Below, in pieces: positions 1 to 6,464 of a stretch of DNA of 6,551 nucleotides. The position numbers and the translations under genes are program-made. Positions within the stretch are counted from its first letter, which is position 1. Each line of letters opens with the position of its first letter. The notes under the pieces are model-generated. The model had not been told where the DNA came from. It saw only the letters and a list, made by a program, of their open reading frames with translations, and did not search any database. Source of the stretch: Bacteroidales bacterium (GTDB lineage: Bacteria; Bacteroidota; Bacteroidia; Bacteroidales; UBA932); the NCBI GenBank assembly GCA_017555925.1, contig JAFZFL010000170.1:1-6551 (forward strand), in the 5' to 3' direction.

Positions 1-1
1 A

Positions 2-1717
2 ACAGGTTATTTCAAGCCGGAGGGCAAATATCTTAACTTGGATGGCCAGCTTGACAATTTATCAGTCACCTACTTTGAGCCATTCCTTACAGGTATAATT
101 TCAAAATCTTCAGGAACATTTACAGGAGACCTCAATCTGAGCGGCCCTATTGAGAAATTGGCTCTAAGGGGCAATGATTGCAGATTTGACAACTTTAACT
201 TTATTGTTGACTATACCCAGGTTCCATATACATTGAACGGACCTGTGACTCTTGATGAGAACGGAATTCAGGCAAAGGATCTTGAAATTACCGACAGATT
301 TGGAAATAAGGGAAAAGTTACTGGAGGCATCATATACCACTACTTCAGAAATCCGGCTATTGATACAAAAATAGATTTCAGAAATATTGAGTGTTTGAAA
401 TGTACAGAGAGTGATAACGAGTATTTTTATGGAAATGCTTATGCGACAGGCTCTTTTGGCATTAAAGGACCTTTCAGTAACCTTTTGCTCGACATTAATG
501 TAATACCTAATGACAATACAGAGCTTCATATTCCGTTAAGTTCATCAATTAATGCCACACAAACAAATCTGCTCACTTTCAAACAGCCTGAATCAAAACG
601 CATAACAGACTTCTATGATTCGTTGATGCAGGAGAAGGTAAAGATCAAGAGTGCCACACAAATGCAGGTGCTTCTTAAGGCTAATGTCAATCCAAATGCC
701 GATATGTATATTGAGATAAACAAATCATTGGGAGATGTTATCAAAGCCAATGGCAATGGAATCATCAATCTTAACATTAACCCGTCAAAGAGCATATTTG
801 ATATATTTGGTGATTATGTCATTAATGAGGGCAATTATAAATTTGTTCTGTCGGGATTTGGATTTGCAACAAAAGATTTCATTATACAACCAGGCGGCAC
901 TATCCACTTCAATGGCTCAATAGAGAATACAACGCTCAATCTTACAGCAATTTACAGAACAAAGGCGGCCATTAACACACTAATTGCCGACACAAGTTCT
1001 GTTAGCACAAGACGTAATGTAAACTGCGAGATTGTGATGAGTGGAAACCTTATGAACCCTGAACTCAAATTCAATATTGATATACCGGACCTCGACCCTA
1101 CAACAAAGGTAAGGGTTGAGAGTGCGCTCAACACTGAGGGCAAGATCCAGAGACAGTTTGCAGCAATACTGATATCCGGAGGTTTCTTGCCGGAGGAGCA
1201 ATCGGGCATTACAAACAACTCTACCATTCTCTACTCCAATGTGTCGGAGATGTTGAGCAATCAGATAAACACCATATTCCAGCAGCTCGGAATACCTTTG
1301 GACCTTGGTTTCAACTATCAGCCAGGCGAAAAAGGTACAGATATATTTGACGTTGCCGTATCTACCCAGCTCTTCAATAACCGCCTCTCAATTAATGGAA
1401 GTATTGGAAATGACCCATACCAGAACTCTACCAACAGAAGCGTTATAGGCAATGTTGATGTGGAACTCAAACTCGACAAGAGCGGAAAAATGCGTCTCAA
1501 CATCTTCTCACACGCTGCAGACCAGTACTCAAACTATCTTGATGACAGCCAGCGCAGCGGTGTAGGTATAAGTTATCAGCAGGAGTTCTATAGAATAAAG
1601 GATATATTCAGAAAGAAGAGTCCTGAACTGAAAGAGTACGAGAAACGCCAGAAAGAGCAACTGAAAACTGAACGCCGTCAGGAACGCTTGAAAAAACGGG
1701 GAATCGTTACAGAATAA
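2..1717 (+). CDS. tamB: TamB/DUF490-family translocation and assembly module protein, C-terminal part (5' truncated)
   Basis: The frame is open to the left edge, so this is the last 571 or so residues of a longer protein. The TTG at 38 is an internal leucine, not a start. TamB-type proteins are anchored in the inner membrane, span the periplasm as a long beta-rich groove, and help outer-membrane protein assembly or lipid transport. The visible part consists of repeated short beta-strand segments with many N, T, I and F residues, ending in the conserved TamB C-terminal domain. Recognisable stretches are GDYVINEGNYKF followed by FIIQPGGTIHFNG (about positions 810-915), ILISGGFLPEEQ (about 1168-1203), and an end with LGFNYQPG and VELKLDKSGKMRLNIFS. 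The last 35 or so residues are a highly charged K/R/E-rich tail, probably helical. Bacteroidota members of the family are usually well over 1,000 residues, so more than half is missing. It ends on TAA and overlaps mtaB tail to tail. The family call is firm; the exact cargo is unknown. Confidence 0.88.
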   Translation, partial: TGYFKPEGKYLNLDGQLDNLSVTYFEPFLTGIISKSSGTFTGDLNLSGPIEKLALRGNDCRFDNFNFIVDYTQVPYTLNGPVTLDENGIQAKDLEITDRFGNKGKVTGGIIYHYFRNPAIDTKIDFRNIECLKCTESDNEYFYGNAYATGSFGIKGPFSNLLLDINVIPNDNTELHIPLSSSINATQTNLLTFKQPESKRITDFYDSLMQEKVKIKSATQMQVLLKANVNPNADMYIEINKSLGDVIKANGNGIINLNINPSKSIFDIFGDYVINEGNYKFVLSGFGFATKDFIIQPGGTIHFNGSIENTTLNLTAIYRTKAAINTLIADTSSVSTRRNVNCEIVMSGNLMNPELKFNIDIPDLDPTTKVRVESALNTEGKIQRQFAAILISGGFLPEEQSGITNNSTILYSNVSEMLSNQINTIFQQLGIPLDLGFNYQPGEKGTDIFDVAVSTQLFNNRLSINGSIGNDPYQNSTNRSVIGNVDVELKLDKSGKMRLNIFSHAADQYSNYLDDSQRSGVGISYQQEFYRIKDIFRKKSPELKEYEKRQKEQLKTERRQERLKKRGIVTE

Positions 1718-3011
1718 CCTCAGTTATTTTTCCTATGAGTTCTTTATTGTAGGGATGCTCCACTTTAATATAGTTTCCTGTATAACCATACATCATTCCC
1801 CCCTTTTGGGTCGATTCAAAGAGGACATTCTGTTTTGTTCCCTTATATCTTTTGCAATACTCCTCGTGCAGTTCGTTGCAAAGTTCTGTAAGGGCCATTA
1901 CCCTCCTGGTCTTTATGCTCTCCTGAACCTGATCCGGCATTACAGCGGCATCTGTATCTGCCCGTCGGGAATAAGGGAATACATGTATAAATGCCGGTTT
2001 CACTTTGTGTTTCAAAAAGTTGTAGGTTTCATTAAAATCCTCGTCTGTTTCGCCGGGGAATCCTACAATTACATCAATGCCAAAGAATACATCACCCATA
2101 ATCTCCCTTATCATTGAGATTTTGTTGTAAAACATGGTGGTATTGTAACGGCGACGCATCTTTGCAAGCACTCTGTCGCACCCGCTCTGAAGAGGTATAT
2201 GAAAATGGTTCTGGAATTTGGTACCGCTTGCTATCCAACGGATTGTCTCCTCATCCAACAGATTGGGTTCTATAGAAGAGATACGGTAACGCTCAATACC
2301 CTCCACCCCATTCAAGGCCTTTAACAGATCAAGAAACTTCTCTCCTGTTGTCTTGCCAAAATCACCTGTATTTACGCCGGTAAGAACAACTTCAACCATA
2401 CCTTTGGCTGCAATTTTCCTGGCCTCTTCAACCAATGTTGCTATACTTAGGTTACGGCTTTTGCCTCTTGCCAATGGAATTGTACAATAAGAGCAGCGAT
2501 AATCACAACCATCCTGAACCTTAAGGAACGAACGGGTTCTCTCACCGCGCGAAAATGCAGGAAATATTGAATTTACTTCAGAAATCTCACAAGAGTATGA
2601 AAAACGTGCATGGGAGTTCTTTTGCTGTCGGGAAGAAAATGAATTGTTTACAAGTTGGAACACATCGCCTTTCCTGTCTGCACCCACAACCATATCAACA
2701 CCCTCTATCTCAAGAATCTCCTGAGGTTTGAGCTGAGCATAACATCCGGTTACAGCAATTAATGAGTCCGGATTCTGTTTATGAAGCTTACGTATGAAAT
2801 TACGGCATTTCTTATCGGCATGTTCAGTTACCGAACAAGTGTTGATAACATATATATCAGCAGGTTTGTTCTGGGCCACGCGTTCATAGCCGGCATCTGT
2901 AAACTGCTGGGCAATAGTAGAAGTTTCAGAAAAATTAAGTTTGCAACCCAAAGTAACAAAGGCTACAGTTTTTGCCTTTCCATCCTCAAAATTTACTCTC
3001 TCTTCACTCAT
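1707..3011 (-). CDS. mtaB: tRNA (N6-L-threonylcarbamoyladenosine(37)-C2)-methylthiotransferase MtaB
   Basis: This radical-SAM enzyme adds a methylthio group to C2 of t6A at position 37 of ANN-decoding tRNAs, giving ms2t6A. The 434-residue product has the three-part architecture of the family. The N-terminal UPF0004 domain carries the auxiliary 4Fe-4S cysteines C23 (LGCKLN), C59 (NTCSVT) and C90 (TGCYAQ). The radical-SAM core carries CDYRCSYC (C169, C173, C176), and a short TRAM-like RNA-binding tail spans about 385-434. The LGCKLN opening and CSYCTIPLARG match the MtaB/YqeV branch rather than MiaB or RimO, and the length is close to family norm. The start is ATG at 3011, 12 bases after the folB stop, with only a weak upstream AACAGG. 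It is therefore probably co-transcribed with folB. Its last 11 bases overlap the convergent tamB gene. All six cluster cysteines are present, so it should be active. Confidence 0.95.
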   Translation of the reverse strand: MSEERVNFEDGKAKTVAFVTLGCKLNFSETSTIAQQFTDAGYERVAQNKPADIYVINTCSVTEHADKKCRNFIRKLHKQNPDSLIAVTGCYAQLKPQEILEIEGVDMVVGADRKGDVFQLVNNSFSSRQQKNSHARFSYSCEISEVNSIFPAFSRGERTRSFLKVQDGCDYRCSYCTIPLARGKSRNLSIATLVEEARKIAAKGMVEVVLTGVNTGDFGKTTGEKFLDLLKALNGVEGIERYRISSIEPNLLDEETIRWIASGTKFQNHFHIPLQSGCDRVLAKMRRRYNTTMFYNKISMIREIMGDVFFGIDVIVGFPGETDEDFNETYNFLKHKVKPAFIHVFPYSRRADTDAAVMPDQVQESIKTRRVMALTELCNELHEEYCKRYKGTKQNVLFESTQKGGMMYGYTGNYIKVEHPYNKELIGKITEVIL

Positions 3012-3023
3012 AACCTGTTGTTT

Positions 3024-3389
3024 CTATTTCATTTTTAAAGTAACCCTCGAAGCTCCAACCTTGCCTCCAAGCGGAGGATTGATTTTATCTATTGTAACTT
3101 GAGCATCAATAATATAAGAGATAAACCTGCGGTTAATTCCGGCAATAATCCTTCCTGCTACATTCTCCAGAAGATGAGATGGTTTTGCCATCTCTGCCTT
3201 AATAATATCATATAACTCCTGATAATTGAGAGCATCATTGATATCATCACTCTGGGCAGCTTTGGAACAATCATAATCAACCCAACAGTTAACTATAAAC
3301 TTATTGCCAATAATTCTCTCCTCCTCAAAACAGCCATGATTTGAGAAAAATTCCATATTTACAAGTTCTACTCTTCCTATATTATTCAT
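3024..3389 (-). CDS. folB: Dihydroneopterin aldolase FolB
   Basis: This enzyme cleaves 7,8-dihydroneopterin to 6-hydroxymethyl-7,8-dihydropterin and glycolaldehyde in cytosolic folate synthesis. The product is 121 residues, the usual size for this small octameric enzyme. Numbered from the chosen ATG, visible family motifs are FFSNHG followed by an acidic EEE run (the position of the pterin-binding/active-site Glu), NY with Tyr56, LLENVA with Glu75, and VTIDKINPPLGG with the catalytic-type Lys102. These line up well with Glu22, Tyr54, Glu74 and Lys100 of the S. aureus enzyme. I chose the ATG at 3389 over an in-frame TTG two codons upstream (3395), because the conserved RVELVNMEFF strand begins right after it. 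The gene lies 50 bases after the RsmI-like stop and 12 bases before mtaB. A possible own promoter (3435-3442) overlaps the preceding stop codon. No other folate genes are in view. Confidence 0.92.
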   Translation of the reverse strand: MNNIGRVELVNMEFFSNHGCFEEERIIGNKFIVNCWVDYDCSKAAQSDDINDALNYQELYDIIKAEMAKPSHLLENVAGRIIAGINRRFISYIIDAQVTIDKINPPLGGKVGASRVTLKMK

Positions 3390-3439
3390 ATCCAATTACT
3401 TTTACTCTTCACCGACAAATATGCCAACTATTTACAAAA

Positions 3440-4144
3440 CTAACCCAACAGAATAAAGACACACGGACGCTTGCCAATAACAACAGGTCTCTTCTTCCAC
3501 TCTGCCACACTCCTTGTCTTTATAAACTGCGTAGGAAGCGTTATATCTGCCGCCACACAAATCCTTGTACTTGCAGAACAGGTAGAAAGAAGATCTGCAA
3601 AAAACTGGTCATTCCTATATGGAGTCTCTATAATTATCTGGCTCTGACGCAATTGTGCTGATATTTTCTCAATACTCCTTATTTTAGCTCTTCTCTCATC
3701 CGGTTTTACCGGCAGATAACCGGTAAATGCAAAACACTGGCCATTGAGACCACTTGCCATAAGTGCAAGCATCAGAGACGAAGGACCTACAAAAGGCATT
3801 ACCTCAATATCATTCTTATGGGCCAACTCAACAAGCAATGCTCCAGGATCTGCCACCGCAGGCAATCCTGCCTCTGAAATTAGGCCTACATCGTTACCCT
3901 CCTTTAAAATCTGCACATATTTCTCAACATCCTTTTGCAGAGTATGTTCATTAAGTTCATACAGATTGAGTTCGGCAATCTTTCCTTTCAAACCCGCTTT
4001 GGAGAGATACCTCCTCACTGTGCGCAGCTCTTCAACCACAAAATGCTGCAACTTGGGCAAAAGTTCAAAAACCGGAGCCGGAATAACCTCTTTAGGCTCG
4101 TTTTCACCCAAAGGTGATGGTATAAGATAAAGAATACCGCTCAT
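3440..4144 (-). CDS. RsmI-like SAM-dependent methyltransferase (tetrapyrrole methylase fold)
   Basis: The 234-residue protein has the tetrapyrrole (corrin/porphyrin) methylase fold and resembles RsmI, which 2'-O-methylates C1402 of 16S rRNA. Visible family blocks are the N-terminal YLIPSPLG strand-loop (6-13), the SAM-site loop VGLISEAGLPAVADPG (86-101), PFVGPSSLMLALMASGL (117-133), FTGYLP (140-145) followed by DERR, and ETPYRN (173-178), the counterpart of the RsmI EAPHR motif. Classical RsmI has SDAGTPxxSDPG in the SAM loop and is roughly 280 residues, so this is a shorter and diverged form. It lacks the C-terminal extension. Bacteroidota often carry such a short paralogue beside a standard RsmI, which is family knowledge not shown here. 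Its substrate is therefore uncertain: rRNA is likely, but C1402 is not assured. The start is ATG at 4144, about 50 bases downstream of the predicted promoter. It is the first gene of a likely run with folB and mtaB. Confidence 0.87.
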   Translation of the reverse strand: MSGILYLIPSPLGENEPKEVIPAPVFELLPKLQHFVVEELRTVRRYLSKAGLKGKIAELNLYELNEHTLQKDVEKYVQILKEGNDVGLISEAGLPAVADPGALLVELAHKNDIEVMPFVGPSSLMLALMASGLNGQCFAFTGYLPVKPDERRAKIRSIEKISAQLRQSQIIIETPYRNDQFFADLLSTCSASTRICVAADITLPTQFIKTRSVAEWKKRPVVIGKRPCVFILLG

Positions 4145-4197
4145 TATTTACTGTCAGATTAATTATATTAAACTTTACACATCTCAACAAAGAGATG

Positions 4198-4206
4198 GCA
4201 AAGGTA
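4198..4206 (-). promoter_or_regulatory. Predicted -7 element of the promoter for the RsmI-like/folB/mtaB run
   Basis: Read on the minus strand this is TACCTTTGC, a full match to the Bacteroidetes -7 consensus TAnnTTTG plus the following C. Transcription would begin about 5 bases further on (near 4192-4195), giving a leader of roughly 50 bases before the ATG at 4144. No clear -33 TTG is visible at the expected 19-base spacing. It is the mirror image of the plus-strand -7 element at 4219-4227. Confidence 0.6.
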
Positions 4207-4218
4207 ACTAAAATTTTC

Positions 4219-4227
4219 TACCTTTGC
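4219..4227 (+). promoter_or_regulatory. Predicted -7 element of the PhnP-like hydrolase promoter
   Basis: TACCTTTGC matches the Bacteroidetes -7 consensus TAnnTTTG exactly. It ends only 3 bases before the ATG at 4231, so the expected start site (4-6 bases after the G at 4226) falls on or next to that ATG. The mRNA would be leaderless or nearly so. A -33 TTG is not evident at 4197-4199. The site lies inside the N-terminal extension that would be coded if translation began at the upstream ATG at 4195, and this argues against that start. Confidence 0.65.
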
Positions 4228-4230
4228 AGT

Positions 4231-5058
4231 ATGGAGAGCAAGATCACATTTTTAGGCACCGGCACATCACAAGGCGTACCAATGATAGGATGCAATTGTC
4301 ATGTATGCAAATCAACTGATTCCAAGGATAAAAGGCTACGTTCCTCTGCACTCATAGAGCATAACGGCTTTAAAATAATCATTGATTGTGGTCCAGATTT
4401 CAGACAGCAGATGTTACGTGAAGAGATTGCAAATGCAGATGCCGTACTTCTTACTCACCAGCACAAAGACCACACCGGCGGACTCGATGACATAAGGGCA
4501 TTCAACTACTTCCGTCAGGCAGCATTTCCAATATATGCCGAAGAGCGCGTTCAGCAGAGTCTCAAAATGGAATACTCCTACGCTTTTGCTGATTTCAAAT
4601 ACCCGGGTGTGCCTGAGTATGAACTCAAAACAATTGATGAAAACCCGTTTGAAATTACCAAAACTCTTCCCGACGGATTAACTGCATCAATAACCATAAC
4701 TCCAATAAGACTATACCATTACAAACTGCCGATATTGGGGTTCAGAATTGGCGATATAGCATACCTCACAGATGGAAGTTCTATTCCTGACCAGGAGTTC
4801 GGCAAGCTTGAAAATTTGGAGATTTTTGTAATCAATACAATACGTCACGCCAAACACATATCACACTTTTCGCTGGCTGAAGCACTTCAGGTAATAGAGA
4901 GAGTCAGCGCAAAGCGCAATTATCTTACGCACTTGTCGCACCAGATTGGAACCCATCAGGAGCTTTCAAAAGAGCTGCTCAATTACAACTCCACTCAGGG
5001 CCAGCCCCTCAATGTGCAACCAGCTTATGACGGGCTTAGCATAAGTTTGTTCAAATAA
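4231..5058 (+). CDS. PhnP-like metallo-beta-lactamase-fold metal-dependent hydrolase
   Basis: This is a 275-residue MBL-fold hydrolase of the PhnP type, probably a cytosolic phosphodiesterase. The metal site is complete: THQHKDH gives H76, H78, D80 and H81, and H163 (LYH), D181 (LTD) and H234 (LTHLSH) are the expected remaining ligands. The N-terminal GCNCHVC supplies C21, C23 and C26, which with H237 match the extra structural zinc site of E. coli PhnP. PhnP cleaves cyclic ribose phosphodiesters in C-P lyase phosphonate breakdown, but no phn genes are near, so the substrate is open. I start the gene at the ATG at 4231 rather than the in-frame ATG at 4195. The conserved KITFLGTGTSQG strand begins at once, and a promoter -7 box sits between the two. 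Divergent from the RsmI-like gene; ends 13 bases from the convergent mnmA stop. Confidence 0.88.
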   Translation: MESKITFLGTGTSQGVPMIGCNCHVCKSTDSKDKRLRSSALIEHNGFKIIIDCGPDFRQQMLREEIANADAVLLTHQHKDHTGGLDDIRAFNYFRQAAFPIYAEERVQQSLKMEYSYAFADFKYPGVPEYELKTIDENPFEITKTLPDGLTASITITPIRLYHYKLPILGFRIGDIAYLTDGSSIPDQEFGKLENLEIFVINTIRHAKHISHFSLAEALQVIERVSAKRNYLTHLSHQIGTHQELSKELLNYNSTQGQPLNVQPAYDGLSISLFK

Positions 5059-5083
5059 CACCAGAGAACAATCAAATAACACC
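5051..5083. repeat. 12-bp direct repeat, 21-bp period, spanning two convergent stop codons
   Basis: TCAAATAACACC occurs at 5051-5062 and again, identically, at 5072-5083. The first copy contains the TAA stop of the hydrolase gene. The second begins with the reverse complement of the mnmA TGA stop and codes for the last three residues (GVI) of MnmA. The 9-base spacer and the sequence after the second copy are only loosely similar. Confidence 0.85.
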
Positions 5084-6436
5084 GGAACCTATCATCTCCT
5101 CCTCTCCAGGTGTATACCAGGCAGCAAACTGTCCGGCCGAGATACCTCTTTGCGGCTTGTCAAAAATTATATATAAACCGTCGGGATGCTGATAGAGAGT
5201 AGCCTCCTGCAAAGGCTGGCGATACCGTATGCGCACAAGATAACGGCGGGCCTCACCCGGTTGCATTCTCAAATCTTCCCTAATCCAATGCACCTCCGAA
5301 GGCTCAATCTTCAAGCCTCTCCTATAAAGGCCAGGGTGCGAATGTCCCTCTCCTACATAAATTACATTCTGGTCTATATCAATTGATATGACAAATATAG
5401 ATTCTTTATGGCCGCCAATATTCAATCCCTTGCGCTGACCGATGGTATAGAATTGGGCGCCAATGTGTTTGCCAATAACCTTACCATCCTTGGGAGTATA
5501 TTTTATTGGTGTTGAAAGAGCCTCAAGCTCCTCATGGCTATAGGGCACAACATTCTGCTGTGAATCCATGACGGTTGCCTCATTATGGGCACTCCCATTA
5601 TGGGCAGCCTGTTCTGCTATTGCATCTGCAACGGTTTCTCCGGGTTTGAGGGCAGCCTGTGTATATGGGGCACGCTCATCCTCAGTTGCAAATATCTCAA
5701 CAACCTTTCCCTCTTTGGGTTTCAGTTTCTGCTGTAGAAAAACCGGCAAATCAACCTTACCTACAAAACAGATACCTTGAGAATCCTTCTTCTCTGCACT
5801 CTGCAAACCCGCCTCCTTAGCCAAGGCTCTAACGGTAGGTTTATCAATATCACCTATAGGGAAAAGAGCCTTTGAAAGCTGCTCCTGCGAAAGCTGGCAC
5901 AAAAAATAGCTCTGATCCTTATTCTTGTCATCACCCGCAAGGATTCTATAAATGGTTTCACCCTTATCATTTATAAACTCATCCTTCTTGCAATAATGTC
6001 CTGTTGCCACATAATCAACACCAAGTTCAAGAGCACACTGAAGAAAAGCATCAAACTTAATCTCCCTGTTACAAAGCACATCCGGATTGGGTGTACGACC
6101 CTTCTCGTACTCACTGAACATATAATCAACAACACGCTTGCGGTATGTCTCACTCAAATCTACAAAATGAAAAGGAATACCAATCTTCTTTGCAACCATC
6201 TCCGCCACAAACTTATCCTCCTCCCACTCACAATCACCATGAAGAGTACCGGTTGTATCGTGCCAGTTCTGCATAAAGAGTGCAACCACATTATGACCGG
6301 CCCGCTTTAAAAGCAAGGCTGCAACACTCGAATCAACACCCCCGGAGAGTCCCACTGCAATTTTCAACGGTTTGAACCCATCCTCCACCGAACACTCTAC
6401 AGAAGAGGCTGATACTAAATTACTATCCTTAATCAT
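5072..6436 (-). CDS. mnmA: tRNA 2-thiouridine(34) synthase MnmA, with a long internal insertion
   Basis: MnmA adenylates and then thiolates C2 of the wobble uridine in tRNA-Lys, -Glu and -Gln, using sulfur from a relay. With ATG at 6436 the product is 454 residues, clearly longer than the roughly 360-370 typical of the family. The PP-loop SGGVDS (31-36), the catalytic cysteine in NPDVLCN (C122) and the second in SQGICFVG (C223) are all present, as are ATGHY, GDDKNKDQSYFL and FYTIGQRKGLNIGG. The C-terminal beta-barrel ends near SAGQFAAWY. The extra length comes from about 18 residues at the N-terminus and about 68 residues (249-316) inserted before DGKVIGKH. I prefer the ATG at 6436 over a TTG at 6445. 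In-frame GTG and TTG codons further in would give a more usual N-terminus. It converges with the hydrolase gene and has its own promoter upstream. Confidence 0.95.
   Translation of the reverse strand: MIKDSNLVSASSVECSVEDGFKPLKIAVGLSGGVDSSVAALLLKRAGHNVVALFMQNWHDTTGTLHGDCEWEEDKFVAEMVAKKIGIPFHFVDLSETYRKRVVDYMFSEYEKGRTPNPDVLCNREIKFDAFLQCALELGVDYVATGHYCKKDEFINDKGETIYRILAGDDKNKDQSYFLCQLSQEQLSKALFPIGDIDKPTVRALAKEAGLQSAEKKDSQGICFVGKVDLPVFLQQKLKPKEGKVVEIFATEDERAPYTQAALKPGETVADAIAEQAAHNGSAHNEATVMDSQQNVVPYSHEELEALSTPIKYTPKDGKVIGKHIGAQFYTIGQRKGLNIGGHKESIFVISIDIDQNVIYVGEGHSHPGLYRRGLKIEPSEVHWIREDLRMQPGEARRYLVRIRYRQPLQEATLYQHPDGLYIIFDKPQRGISAGQFAAWYTPGEEEMIGSGVI
5581..5606. repeat. 11-bp tandem micro-duplication inside the MnmA insertion
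   Basis: CATTATGGGCA is found at 5581-5591 and 5596-5606, a 15-base period that keeps the mnmA frame. On the minus strand it codes for AHN twice in the peptide AHNGSAHNE. It lies in the least conserved part of the MnmA insertion. Confidence 0.75.
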
Positions 6437-6464
6437 AAACGACAATCAAATTAAATCCGAAATG

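Noticed and set aside
38..40. TTG as the start codon of the TamB-like gene
   Set aside because: The frame is open upstream to the left edge with family-like sequence, so the gene is truncated and this is an internal Leu codon.
1713..1731. Possible terminator hairpin AATAAC-CTCA-GTTATT followed by T's after tamB
   Set aside because: The stem is six pairs with only one G-C pair, too weak to call, and it lies within the mtaB coding sequence.
1755..2117. Plus-strand open frame of 120 codons opposite mtaB
   Set aside because: It is the antisense of a well-conserved radical-SAM gene, with no family resemblance or promoter.
3390..3395. TTG start for folB at 3395
   Set aside because: An ATG two codons later fits the usual FolB length and beginning better.
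3744..4130. Plus-strand open frame of 128 codons opposite the RsmI-like gene
   Set aside because: It is a shadow of the real minus-strand gene, serine-rich and without recognisable domains.
4195..4230. Upstream in-frame ATG giving the hydrolase 12 extra residues
   Set aside because: A -7 promoter element lies between this ATG and the one at 4231, and the conserved first strand starts right after 4231.
5996..6310. Plus-strand open frame of 104 codons opposite mnmA
   Set aside because: It lies fully antisense to the conserved PP-loop and catalytic Cys region of mnmA, with no independent support.
5072..6436. MnmA as a fusion of two proteins because of its extra length
   Set aside because: The additional residues form one compact insertion without a recognisable second domain, and all catalytic motifs keep family order.
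6437..6445. TTG start for mnmA at 6445
   Set aside because: An in-frame ATG lies three codons downstream at 6436; nothing in the three extra residues is family-like.
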